NCBI GenBank assembly: GCA_002633025.1
Contig: NMRB01000116.1
Span: 15,624 to 79,623 of the forward strand
DNA from: Notospermus geniculatus
Taxonomy: Eukaryota > Nemertea > Pilidiophora > Heteronemertea > Lineidae
Direction: 5' to 3'
Length of the DNA: 64,000 bases
Below, piece after piece: positions 1 to 10,292 of the stretch; position 1 is the stretch's first letter; each line of letters opens with the position of its first letter. Under the pieces are notes generated by a model. That model was not told the origin of the DNA, made no database searches, and saw nothing but the letters and a program-made list of their open reading frames with translations. A program made the position numbers and the translations under genes.

Positions 1-100
1 AAAAAGATGAAGTGGGCTTCCCCAAATCGAGAACCCCCTCCCCCCCCCAGACGAAGTCACTTCGTCTTTTTTGGCATCCAAACAATTTTGAGACGGCCCC
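1..100. mobile_element. 3' part of a MITE of the 'GGGGCCGTCTCAAAATT' family, cut by the window edge
   Basis: The stretch ends in CAATTTTGAGACGGCCCC followed by TAA. This is the reverse complement of the start of the complete element at 10000-10292. Only the right end is in the window. It contains the internal GAAGTCACTTCGTC-type palindrome and a homopolymer C run. The TAA on its right matches the TAA target duplication of the full copy, as in PIF/Harbinger-type elements. Confidence 0.7.
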
Positions 101-396
101 TAAACGACTGAGCAAATTTCCTGCTTCGTGGAAACTGCAGAATAAGACGGTGATTTGACTGTTAGAAAGAAATCATTCGGCATGAAATGTAAAAAAAGTT
201 GATGTCGACACACGTCGCCTTGACGAAACAGTGCAACCAATCGGAAGATATTGGTGGGCTTAAAATCACATACAGTATACCGTATCTCCATTCACGCCAT
301 ACGCTATTTACTGAAATGCATTTTAATGTGAGATCAATCGACTGTAAATTTTATTTCTCTTTTGCATTAGCGTTTTTATCGTGTTGGCGATATTTA

Positions 397-535
397 AAGG
401 GTGACACCAGTCATTGTAAACTTTCGGATTTTTATCAATCCATGGAGACCATTGCCATGAGTTGTGACGTCACTTGTGTCAATAGGTTGACGACCTTTGT
501 AGTGAATGAGCTACGTGTAATACTGTGACTGAAAG
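397..535. mobile_element. Half of a TTAA-flanked MITE (same family as 30920-31225)
   Basis: TTAA at 393-396 is followed by AGGGTGACACCAGTCATTG and about 120 bases that match, in reverse complement, the right half of the complete element at 30920-31225. The other terminus is missing, so it is a truncated copy. The equivalent piece in copy 2 is at 10586-10710. Confidence 0.6.
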
Positions 536-1120
536 AAACAGGCAATGACAGGTGTTGATTTTCTTCAAGATGGCGGCTGTGTGGAGGAAAAGTGTGATGG
601 TGTTAAGGAATGGACCGTCGCCCATAACGTCCGGCCGAATCTTTTCTGTGCACATCACAAGGACCATAGGTGCGAACACCAACAAATCCCGAATAAAAAT
701 TCCCTTTTTTTATGAAAATTCAAATTTTCACCAAAAAATCAGTTCAAAGGACAGCAAGATAATTTTGGTGTAAGAAGGTGCCAAAGCAATTGTTATCAAT
801 GGAAATAAAAAGAAAAGTTGTGCCTCGCTGCTATATTAGGAAATATTGAATTTAGAAGCTGTCTATTTACTTTTGACTAAGGGTGTACATTGTAGGTCCA
901 GAAGTAAACGCGCCCGTCGTGGTCTCCCAACCGTGTACACATATGGCTCCATACACAACTCTTCAGCGCACGTTAGGAGGGTGACGGCCCAGCATTTCAG
1001 TCTCTCTTTGCTTCATCGATTATATGTTTTGTTGTCTACTGTAACTTTCTATAGGACAACAAATTTGCTGCCATAACAACCTGTGTTAGTGCTTTTCGGA
1101 CTTGGCTGTCAGTTGCATAA

Positions 1121-1507
1121 GGCCACATAAAAAAAAAGTGGTGATCGTCCTTTTCTCGGAGAGGAGGTGGGTAGGGGGAGGTGTTTTTTTAAAACTTTTT
1201 TTACAGTGAATTGGCATGAAGAATGGGTCAATGGTAACAACCAAATGCCTTGAAATCGCGTCCTTTGTATCCCAGGTGCGATATGAACTGAACTTGGAGG
1301 AATTAATTCCTCCAAGAACTGAACAACAAGTGATGTCAATGGTCAAAATATATGTAAAAGGGCAATTTGAACGTTTTGAAGAAAAAGTGATTTTTGATGA
1401 AAAAAACATTTTTTTTGAAAAAAAAAATTTTTCAAAAAAAAACGGGATCGGGGCCGTTTTCGCGGGTCGGGCGGGGACGATCACCAGCTTTCTTTTTTTA
1501 TGTGGCC
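1121..1507. mobile_element. 387-bp MITE with TAA target duplication (PIF/Harbinger-like), only in copy 1
   Basis: Terminal inverted repeats begin GGCCACATAAAAAAA and extend to a shared GGTGATCGTCC block. TAA lies on both sides (1118-1120 and 1508-1510). Copy 2 at about 11098-11115 has the uninterrupted site with one TAA, so this is a clean insertion. It has no coding capacity. The 3-bp TAA/TTA duplication is typical of PIF/Harbinger elements; the family assignment is inferred from that alone. Confidence 0.85.
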
Positions 1508-2294
1508 TAATGGTGTTAATGAGGTAAACTTTTGTTTTGTGTGTGATTCAAAATGGGGCCGACGGCACCATAAGTGGTTTTCAGAATTTTGTTTATATAT
1601 GTAGCTTGACGTTTGTTTGTTGAGATTTCGGGATGAGAGTGTTTACCTCTTCGGCTGTGATATTGTCACTGTTGCCATGGTTGTTTTGCAAATTTACTAC
1701 ACTGTGGTTTGCATTTTCACTTCATACCTGCAGCGGCAGTCACAAAGTAATGTTTTGTTTACATGTACGTTCGGAGACAATCGATTATCAGGCTCTCGTA
1801 ATTTTTGCACTAGCTAGTAATTTTGACTGCAGCGCGGTTGTGTAGAAGTTACTATTTCGTTGGTACGTGCAGTGGTAGAGGCAGCGTGACTTGCTGACGT
1901 TCGTAGACCGTGTGTTTATCAGTTCGTGAGCCACGCAATGATTGTCAGCAAATGAGTAAGAAATAAAAGTGGAAAATACATGTAAGAAGTGGGAAATTTT
2001 GAGGCAAGGGGGATATCCCCCTTGAGTTTGCAGACTAACCTTTTTCAAATATCACTATTTTCACTTCAGTAGTGTTTTTCTTTAATTTGTTACATTTCAA
2101 ATGTAATTTTCATGCAGAAGGAAGACTAATTTTGCATTTTGGAGTGTACAAAATGACTCTGGAAGCCATTTTTAACAAAAAAAACCCAAAATTATTTTTT
2201 TCAAAAAAAATTTTTTTTTAAATTTTTTTTATACCCCCCCCCCCCCACCTTGAAAATCCTGGCGGAAACCCTGCTGGCATTTATGGTACCAACC

Positions 2295-2395
2295 ATCTCC
2301 TGAAATATATTACGTCATGGAGTTGAAGTCCAATTTCGTATTTCGTACTTCGTGTTTCGTCATATCTGCGAAACCTCACTAATATGTGCTTTAGC
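2295..2395. repeat. Half-copy of dispersed repeat with 'TTTCGTATTTCGTACTTCG' end
   Basis: This block ends GCGAAACCTCACTAATATG. It matches one end of the complete inverted-repeat elements at 29060-29456 and 47351-47741. The duplicate in copy 2 is at 11690-11815. Only one terminus is present. Confidence 0.6.
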
Positions 2396-2761
2396 TGATA
2401 GGAAACCTTTTACAGGTCGTGTAAACAGACATGTGTTTTAAATACCACTTTTGTCTACATCCTATCTCTCCTCGACACTGGTGTCATCATGTCTGTAGTG
2501 TTTACCATCGTACCGTTAATAAGTTCAGCTGCAATTCTCAGCACTGTGCACAGAACAAGCTTTAAAAAATGTCCTTATGTCTTCCATGCAGTCCTTATTC
2601 CGCGCTATACATGCTGCTGCAGCTTGTCCTGAGCGTGAACCGAGGCCCATCTCGATTGCATTTGCATTATCAACCCTGGGACCTTATTCACGAACCTCTC
2701 GTAATTTTACGAATTGCGAACCTATTGTTCTTTATCAGCGTACATGTAATAAAGATTTAAG

Positions 2762-3125
2762 TACGGTTACACCTGTTGAAAATACCCGTGTTTTTCCAGC
2801 CCCGTGTGTACGAAAAGCCACGCGAGAGGTCACACTACCACATTGTAGTTAAGTAGCCCCGCGACAGGTGCTCTGCATGCACTGACTCTTCGGTCATTTC
2901 TGTATTGGTAACATTGTTGGAAGCGCAAAAAAGACGTCACTTATTGGCTGCGCCATCTGTAGCCGTGCTGAGAACAAACGAAAACACGGGGATTTCGAAA
3001 AGCACGGCGAGCTTGCCGTGTTTCAAAATCCCGAGTTTTTCAAACACGGGTTTCTTGAAGCCCGGCAATTCATACGTGTGACCGCAAAAAAACCCGGGGA
3101 TTTTATGTAGTGTAACCACGGCTAC
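2762..3125. repeat. Dispersed repeat R1, copy 1
   Basis: This ~360-bp block starts CGGTTACACCTGTTGAAAAT and includes TGCACTGACTCTTCGGTCAT, CACGGCGAGCTTGCCGTG and a GGGATTTTATGTAGTG end. It recurs at 12192-12960 and, split by an insertion, at 33280-33416 plus 35341-35640. The CGGCGAGCTTGCCG dyad is conserved in all copies. No open frame is conserved between copies, so it is probably a non-coding transposon relic. Confidence 0.7.
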
Positions 3126-3603
3126 AGCGGGTTTATGAATATGGTCCCTGCTACAGTCCCACTTCGTTTATTAGGCCAAGTAAAAAAAAGTTAGATTAGC
3201 GTCCTTTTTCCCCAGAAGAGCGGTGAAGGGAGTTTGTTTTATTTTTGTTTTGTTTTTTTCTTGGCATACATGTAACTGGGCATTGATGCCAGAAATCGGA
3301 CAATACAACATGTTAGCCAAGTCAACATGCAGCTTTCAATGAGAAAACGGGAGAAACAAAATACTTCTGTGCGACTACGGAAGTGGTAGTTGCGATGTTG
3401 GATGCATGCAAGATTAAATACCCAGCATCATGTCAGCCTCTTGTCCTTGTACACCTCTGGTATCAATTAAGTTTATTTGTGATTCATGATTTAAGGCACT
3501 GTTTGCTAATTTTTACGACATCAGACATGTCACATCCGTGATGCAACTAATTACATGTAAGCAAACAGTGCCCTCATTATAAATCACAACGAATTTAATT
3601 CAT

Positions 3604-4148
3604 GCCAGGGGAATATAAGAAAAAGAGCCTGACAAGCTGATGCAGGGTAATTAATCGTCCTTTGGTGCCATGATTCGCACGGACCGCACTGAACAAGTAA
3701 AAAATATTACGAATTTGACCGTGGACTTGCCCTGCTGACGTGTTTTTCATGTATTTTGTTCGTTTTGGGGCTTTTTCAAGAAAATTTAAAAAAAAACGTT
3801 CTGGGGTCAGCAAAATTCGCGGCGGGTGGGGACGCTAATTTAATCATTTTTTTCTTGGCCTTATAGGTGCAATCAACGTGTTGGACTCGGGAGGCAGCCT
3901 CCACTCGTCCCAGAGGGAAGTCCACCATCCCTATAGTTCTATCAATGTCTTTACCGACTGATTTGCAAAATTTACCCCCCCCCCCTCGCTCCCCCCCAAA
4001 AAACACTCTTTCTGTAGAAAATTCACCAAGAGTGGAAAAACTGTCCAGCAAAAACCAAATGCTTTAAGGCAATTTGAGATAGTTCTGATCAGAACAAACC
4101 ACGTTGCAAGGTGTGATTTTCAGAAACCACTACTTTTTCCATAACATA
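3604..4148. other. Copy-1-specific stretch, nothing recognised
   Basis: Homology with copy 2 stops at about 3604 and resumes at CCAGGTGACTCATCC (about 4149 against 14513). The block holds A- and C-homopolymer runs (3786-3797, 3977-3986) and no open frame with a domain I recognise. Confidence 0.5.
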
Positions 4149-4891
4149 GCCCAGGTGACTCATCCAACTTGTTGCAGCAGAGATACTGAATACCAAACCA
4201 CAGAACACCTGTTCTTCAAGTGCCCCTTCTCAATGATATCTGTGGGCCTGGCCAGCTGTATTATTCTCCTCTGTTTTCAATAGTTTTGGTCAGCTGCTGG
4301 TATCAATGTTTTCAAGGGACTTCACAAGTTTGTAGGCAGACTGTAACTCCTACGTCACGGCAATGTATAAAATTATCCGTACATAGGCCTACATGTATTC
4401 AATAGAAAATCGAACAATTTGCCAGGTTTTGCGGATATCTTTCCAACGAAGATGGCGATCTAACAGTTCTCACCATATGACATCAGAGGCTTCATAACAT
4501 TAATGGCCGCTAGCACGCTCAACTGGCCAAGCGGGCCATGGCCACTAGCTAAAAAATTGTTTGAGATGATGCGTTTTGTAGTGTTATATCATACTCGGAC
4601 AATGAATGGCCACGGCGTCATGTGGGAGAACTAGCTGGCCACCATCTTTGTTGGAAAGGTCTCGGGAATATCAACCCTGAGGCTATTGGGATCATAACTA
4701 CGATAGAGGGCAGCACATCGTAACCAGGTCCTTTACAATGGACGGCTTTTGTGTGACAAATTGGTCAAGACCTGGATGTCACTTCCAGATTTCAAAAGTT
4801 TTAACCACTAGCGACACCTATTGAGGCTATTGAGGCAGTGGGTTATAGTCCTCATTGCCACTCGCATCTTCACATTTCCTCTTGCACTTAA

Positions 4892-5140
4892 AGATAATGT
4901 ATCACGACTTCATTGCTTACATTCAATGTTTGTAAACAATGGATGTTTACATTATGTTATTTTGGACTTTTGGGACAGGCCAACTCATCAAATTGAATAC
5001 TTTTGGTATCAAAAGAATTTCTAGAGGGGCATGCCACTAACAAGTTATTCATAAGACAATGAAAGACTAGACATAAACAAACAAAATGTAAATAAACGAT
5101 GATTTTCGCGGCCCGCGAAAATACCCGTGATACGTTATCT
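4892..5140. mobile_element. 249-bp MITE with TTAA target duplication, only in copy 1
   Basis: TTAA at 4888-4891 and 5141-5144 flanks termini AGATAATGTATCACG and CGTGATACGTTATCT, which are inverted repeats of each other. The corresponding part of copy 2 (about 15695-15715) lacks it. TTAA duplications are typical of piggyBac- and Kolobok-type transposases. No coding sequence is present. Confidence 0.75.
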
Positions 5141-5630
5141 TTAACCATTACACTTTATTCTTATCACCGTTTTTTATGTTGTTTTTCCATCAAAACTCGT
5201 CAGAAAACTTTAAAGTTATTGATGAAAATCCTTCACGGCCAAACATTGGAATGTAATGTCGAACACTGTTAAATTATTTCAATATAAGCGGATAACAGAC
5301 TTAAAAATGTTGGGCATTGGCAAAATGAAAGTATCTTATCTGTCTAATCATCCTGGAACATGTACGATTTCTGTCTGACTCAATAGCATTGAAAATAAAT
5401 ATATAGAACTGACAATACTTCTTTATTTTTGATTCAGAGAAATATACTCCTTAGTATGGAGGACAGACATATCCCCTCTCGCAAATTAGACAGACATACA
5501 TATTAAGGAAATCAAATTTTTCCCAGGGTTGCTGTGAAGCCGTCTCGAAAGGTTTGCTCGACCATCTTGTAGAAAATAAGGCTTTATCAAGGGAGACTGG
5601 TTCGACTATTGAGTGCGACTCCCAGTCGGG

Positions 5631-5990
5631 CATGTGATTGTGAGAGTAACTCTTCATGTGATTGTTACAGCAACTATTCATATCATTGTGAAAGCAACTC
5701 TTCATGTGATTGTGAGAGCAACTCTTCATGTGATTGTGAGAGCAACTCTTCATGTGATTGTGAGAGCAACTCTTCACGTGATTGTGAGAATAACTCGTCA
5801 TGTGATTGTGAGAGTAACTCCTCATGTGATTGTGAGAGCAACTCTTCATGTGATTGTGGGAGCAACTCTTCACGTGATTGTGAGAATAACTCTTCATGTG
5901 ATTGTGAGAGCAACTCTTCATGTGATTATAACAGCAACTCTTCATGTGATTCTTACAGCAACTCTACATGTGATTGTGAGAGCAACTCTT
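5631..5990. repeat. 24-bp minisatellite, about 15 units
   Basis: The unit TGTGATTGTGAGAGCAACTC plus TTCA repeats about 15 times with point variants. Because 24 is a multiple of three, several frames on both strands stay open. The apparent peptides (octads such as SCDCESNS or HVIVRATL) are low-complexity by-products. The paralogous array at 16204-16635 has about 18 units. No spacers separate the units, so it is not a CRISPR array. Confidence 0.95.
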
Positions 5991-6349
5991 TTTTGGCATC
6001 CCATTGGACCCCATTTGGTCCCTGACGAACTCTTGGCGATGGGTTCTCGCTTTTTTTTATATTGTAAACTTCATTTCTTTGTTTACATGTACATTTACCC
6101 ACCAAATTCATAGATATAATTACTCTCTATCCGGAACTTTAAAAAGCCTATTGCACAATTTGGTCAACCCCAAGCTCTGCTCGACGGCGCTGAAGTGAAT
6201 GGTTGATGAACATGAATTGACTGGTTGGGGCGGAGCACTCGGGTCTTAAAATTCCATATAGAGAGTATACACATCGTTTAACATTTTTACAATGGTGAAC
6301 TCACACTCCTTATATACAGAATTGAAGCTCAGCGTACGTCAAAGTTATA

Positions 6350-6538
6350 TTCATCGTATCCATGACGTAGGCCCAGGCCTACGTGACCAAGGTGACGTTG
6401 TGACGTTGCGTCTTTTTGCCCACCAGCTTCTTCAGCAAAGCAATGAAATTTGCCCACCACCCTTGCGTCATTTGCCCACCACCCTTGCGACGTCAGCAAT
6501 GGCGGACACTGTCGGAGTTACGTCATGGATACGATGAA
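6350..6538. mobile_element. 189-bp MITE with TA target duplication, only in copy 1
   Basis: The termini TTCATCGTATCCATGACG and CGTCATGGATACGATGAA are perfect inverted repeats flanked by TA (6348-6349 and 6539-6540). Copy 2 near 16990 shows the empty site with a single TA. A TA duplication suggests a Tc1/mariner-type source. Inside are two copies of TTTGCCCACCACCCTTGCG. A degenerate relative lies at 59278-59400 in lectin gene C. Confidence 0.85.
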
Positions 6539-7097
6539 TACAGCATTGATAAGATCAGATGAGATCGCGTGCGTGCGTGCGAGCGAGATCGCATCGCACA
6601 CACGCGACGCGTTCTCGCTTCAATAATATAACGGTCGTTATATTACTGTAATCTTACAGCCATAGTCATATCATACAAAAAATAAGAAGCGGCTGTGTAA
6701 TGGTGATTTTCATAATTCCCTCTGATATATGGAGCTATTACTAGTATTAAGAACCGTTTAGATTTCCTATATAATCATCCCATTATCCTAACATCCCATG
6801 TTGGAAGCACATTACACAGAAAAAAACCGCTGGTTTACGACCACCACTCGATTTCGCTTCCGCCCCCTTGTTTGCAGCAGATTCTGGTCACGTTTTCGAC
6901 CGTCGGACAAAGCCGCAAGACGGATAAAAAGAGAGAGGCCGGGAGTTTGCTAACGGCGATTCGACAGCTGTTTGTAACTGCAAAGTGGGCACTGATCAGA
7001 TGAATTTTTTCAGAAGTTGTACCAGAAACAGATGGACTAGATGACCGATGGAATAGACTGGTACCCGGTCTTCTGGACAGCTTGCGTTCGACGACCG

Positions 7098-7276
7098 GTG
7101 TAACGTTTTTCAGTGAGGCCCGTGTGCCAGTGTGACAATACAATAGATTGACGGAATAAGCGGCGACTCGACAATGGGCGACACACAGAGAAACAGCGAG
7201 TCCGTTTCCCAGTGTGTTACGAACAATGGGAATCACACAGAAAAACTGCCACACTGAAAAACGTTACACCTGTGAA
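7098..7276. repeat. Dispersed repeat R2, copy 1
   Basis: It is bounded by CCGGTGTAACGTTTTTCAGT and, inverted at the other end, CACTGAAAAACGTTACACCT. The interior carries TGACGGAATAAGCGGCGA and GACACACAGAGAAAC. Relatives lie at 17548-17728, 29815-30030, 31468-31685, 54160-54340 and 55492-55920. The 20-bp ends make it look like a MITE; a target duplication was not established. Confidence 0.65.
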
Positions 7277-7659
7277 AGCAAATGATCTGAGCGGGATTCC
7301 CGGCTAGTGACGTCATTCTACAGCTCCAAGACCGACGCCGAGCTATAGACCAGCGGGCGCCATGATGGTTTTATGCATTTGCTTGCGTTTGTCCTAGTAT
7401 TTTTAATCAGGACAGTGTTCGGTCTAACCGATGGAAAAGAAGTAGAAGATCACATGACGTCCGTTTGTATCCACATCGACACAAGGTCGATTTGAAGTCC
7501 ACGGCAACAGGCCCGAACGAGTTCTAGACAAACCAGTAGGTAGCCCTCAACCGCCAGAAACCGGCAAATATAGCAAACGAATCGTCGCGACGTTGCAGTT
7601 ATGTGGTATTGGTGACTCGCCAAATGAATTCGAACAATAAAGAGATGAGAGATGATTAT

Positions 7660-7735
7660 CCCATATGGCCAGGGGGACCTGCCACTTGCTAAGCGGACGT
7701 GATAACCACTCGCCTATCAAGGATTTACATGTAGA
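7660..7735 (-). pseudogene. Degenerate tRNA-like (SINE-head) fragment
   Basis: On the minus strand it reads CTTGATAGGCGAGTGGTTAT, an A-box-like segment closely related to the better preserved tRNA-like sequence at 8985-9066. The B-box has decayed. A duplicate sits at 18113-18188. Confidence 0.5.
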
Positions 7736-7842
7736 TGACCACGTAGATGATGGCACGGATGGTACCATAATGCTGGAAACGAACTCTTCCACCAAAAGGA
7801 ATAAAGTGGACGCAATGCCCCAGAAGCAGAAAAAATATGCAA

Positions 7843-7886
7843 CAACAGCTGTTAGAGATTCGGTTCCGAATCTCTAACAGCTGTTG
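7843..7886. repeat. Perfect palindrome, 21-bp arms with 2-bp centre
   Basis: Arms 7843-7863 and 7866-7886 are perfect reverse complements (CAACAGCTGTTAGAGATTCG and so on). Each contains CAGCTG. The identical palindrome is at 18296-18339. Unlike most inverted repeats here, it has no interior, so it may be a cruciform-type structure or a collapsed element. Confidence 0.95.
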
Positions 7887-8984
7887 GATGGACCGACATT
7901 CTGAAGTATACGAAGAACATGTCTTCGTAGTCGAACAGCTGGTGGACGAGGTGATGGGAGTCTCAGTAAAGGCGTACTTCTCTCTCCTACCAGAGGTATA
8001 ATGCACCGAGAACTCAAGCCTTTGCTGCTGGCATGCGCATTCTCTTGGTTTTCGTTTGAACATATACGGTAAAATCTCATTCCGAGTCGCCTTCTCTGTG
8101 TTGAATTTGAAGTCGGCGAACTTTGAGATGACACATATCCGACCCAATTATACGCCCCAGTGGGAACAACTTACTAAATCCGGCCTGCGTGGTCCCTGTC
8201 GCGGGAAATCGTGTTGTTTCCAGGAAGTGAAAACGCAGTGGTTCAGACCTTACCGAAAGCATTTATGAGCCGACGATTTTGTTCACGCTGCTGGCCTAAG
8301 ACCGGCGGCTAAGTCAACATCGCTACTGCAACAGCTTCGCCGACAGACAGTTCCAAACCATCCGTATTTAAAGCAAATGGCTCGCGGGGGTTGTTTTGAT
8401 TTTTGATGGTACCTCATAGAGAGTGAATCTAGCCTCCAGGCAAAGCCGGGCTCCAGTCATAGGCAAAACATCAGCAAAATATGCAAACGTGCACCTGGGG
8501 ACGAGGTTCCATTAAAAATTTGTTAAAATGGATTCAAATTGAGTCGGTCAAAATGTACATTTTGTACTATTCACATTGATTTCGAAACGGCAGATTTTGC
8601 AGAATACGCCTCCGAAGTTTGGCTGTCTAATGCATTTCCCATTAAACTAAAATCCTTCTGTCGCCTTTTTCTCAAAACGGCGCTTTATGTTGAGGACATG
8701 TCAACAAACAACTGTCAACAAACCCCGCGAGCAATTTGCTTTAAACGCGAGCATACTTCCCCGCACGTACGTGACGGCAAGGAAAATTGACCAGTTGGTC
8801 GTCCTCAGGCGGCGGTTGTTTTTCTGTACCGCACAGCCACAAGGCCCAATTCCCTGCCAACACGGCGGCAACTAGGATACCAATCTGAAATCGATGGCAT
8901 TATCAAGACTCCTCATCATCGAATTGAAATCATCATCTAGTGACTATGATTGCATTGCTAATCGCATGAACCTGGCCAGGAATC

Positions 8985-9066
8985 CCATATGGCCCGGGCT
9001 GGATTCGAACCCGTGACCTGCCGCTTGCGGACGTGATAACCACTCGGCTATCAAGGCGCTTCCCGG
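8985..9066 (-). pseudogene. tRNA-derived sequence (SINE head or tRNA pseudogene)
   Basis: On the minus strand there is a good A-box (TAGCCGAGTGG) and a consensus B-box (GGTTCGAATCC) at normal spacing, as in a tRNA internal promoter. The would-be acceptor strands (GCCTTGA and GCCCGGG) do not pair, so it is unlikely to be a working tRNA. It lies at the right end of copy 1, just past the last base shared with copy 2. Confidence 0.65.
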
Positions 9067-9720
9067 AACGCCAGACCCGTCTGCGACCTAAGCACTGTCA
9101 AGTGATTTTGGTGTGTATAATAAGGTTCGCACACTGGGGCTGAATGGGTGAATGTCGTCCAGTCCTGATTCTACACACTGATTCCTTGCCCAAACCCCTA
9201 ACCCTAACCCCAACCCTGACCCTCAACCCTTCTCACTGACCCCTACCTTAATCAGTCCTGACCCTAACCGTCAACGCTAACCACCCTAACTCCGTAACCT
9301 GGGTACGCTGGTTTAGACGACATTAACAGTTTGTGCCACACTGGGGTGTAGCTCCTCCAACAATCATGTCAAAAAGCGTCAGTGCGAGGACTTCGATTCA
9401 ACAGCCTGCCGTGTGGCCAGCAATGCCGACCATCACCAACAGGAGAAGCTGGACCCCGGCAATGCCAGACCTATGTGACCTTACGACTGTCAGTGATTTT
9501 AGTGTATTATAAGGTCCGCACACTGGGATCTACTCCAACAATCACTTCCAAAGCGTCAGTGTCAGGACTTCGATTCGAATATATGAATAGCTTGCTGTGT
9601 GGTCAGCAACGCCGACCATCACCAACAGGAGAAGCTGGACCCCGGCAATGCGAGACCTCTCTGATCTTACAATTGTCGTGATTTTCGTGTATTATGATAT
9701 ATTATCAGGTCCGCACGTCA
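9067..9720. repeat. Degenerate ~190-bp tandem repeat, 2.5 copies
   Basis: Blocks near 9067-9140, 9350-9528 and 9530-9718 share GCAATGCCAGACC-like, GTGATTTTAGTGTATTATAA-like and GGTCCGCACACTGGG-like segments. The two fuller units also share CCGACCATCACCAACAGGAG. The telomere-like stretch is embedded between units 1 and 2. No function is evident. Confidence 0.75.
9181..9297. repeat. Degenerate interstitial telomere-like (CCCTAA)n
   Basis: About 115 bp is made of CCCTAACCCTAA-type hexamers decaying into CCCTGACCCTCAACC and similar. CCCTAA is the complement of TTAGGG, the telomere unit of many metazoans. It sits in the spacer between the two ~10-kb copies, as a scar of end-joining or telomere-repeat insertion might. 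It could also be an ordinary C-rich satellite. Confidence 0.7.
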
Positions 9721-9999
9721 CCAGCACCCACTGCACATTTAATCAATATAATAACGATCATATAGCCACCAGCCACAGATCCTGCAATTAGCCGATGTAA
9801 GAGACACAAAACCACCTCTTCAGATAGACTCCCGTAATCAGGTGGTTGCCTAATCCAGAACCAGATCTCCGTTCGTGATCACCGACGGCAAATCCCCCTT
9901 GCTCAGAAAGGAGCTGACAACATGCTAATTACCTCAGTTAATACCAGGATTAGCCAAACCATTCGACTTAATGACATCACCATGAACTGCCATTGCTAA

Positions 10000-10292
10000 G
10001 GGGCCGTCTCAAAATTACATTGATGCCAAAAAAGACGTAGTGACTTCATCTTTTCCCTGACCCCTCCCCCCCTTTGAAAAGATCAAGTGGGCACTTGACA
10101 TTAGCTTCATCCATGTATAGGGACGGTAGGCAAGGAAAAGATGATAAACAAAACAAAAAACATGTGAAGTCACTAGTAAACCAAGAAAGCAATATTTATT
10201 TATGGTAAAATCTACTCTCTTGTAAAACAGAGTGATGCCATTTTTTTTCAAAAAAGATGAGGTGGGCTTCAAAACAATTTTGAGACGGCCCC
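10000..10292. mobile_element. 293-bp MITE, TAA target duplication, at the left edge of copy 2
   Basis: The termini are GGGGCCGTCTCAAAATTACA and AATTTTGAGACGGCCCC, with TAA at 9997-9999 and 10293-10295. Near the ends, AAAAAAGACGTAGTGACTTC and AAAAAAGATGAGGTGGGCTT show further partial symmetry. The same element begins this window, so each ~10.4-kb copy is preceded by one. Confidence 0.8.

Larger units (their letters stand above)
101..8968. repeat. Copy 1 of a ~10.4-kb direct duplication (intergenic, no convincing gene)
   Basis: The sequence from 101 to about 8968 reappears at 10293-19413 in the same order and orientation. Long stretches, for example 7250-7960 against 17700-18410, look almost identical by eye. 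Differences are mostly whole insertions: 1121-1507, 4892-5140 and 6350-6538 occur only here, and 12250-12631 and 13028-13345 only in copy 2. Two stretches are unrelated between copies (3604-4148 against 13745-14512, and part of 669-890). I found no open frame with a recognisable domain. It may be a true tandem duplication or two haplotypes laid end to end by the assembler. Confidence 0.9.

Noticed and set aside
5451-6113. Long frames on both strands over the 24-bp repeat
   Set aside because: They are by-products of a period divisible by three with no stop in the unit. No start context, signal or conserved flank supports a protein.
7725-8147. 140-codon minus-strand frame (longer in copy 2)
   Set aside because: It crosses the tRNA-like fragment and the palindrome, differs between copies by frameshifts, and has no recognisable domain.
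8985-9066. Functional tRNA gene
   Set aside because: A- and B-boxes are good but the acceptor strands do not pair. It fits a SINE head or pseudogene better.
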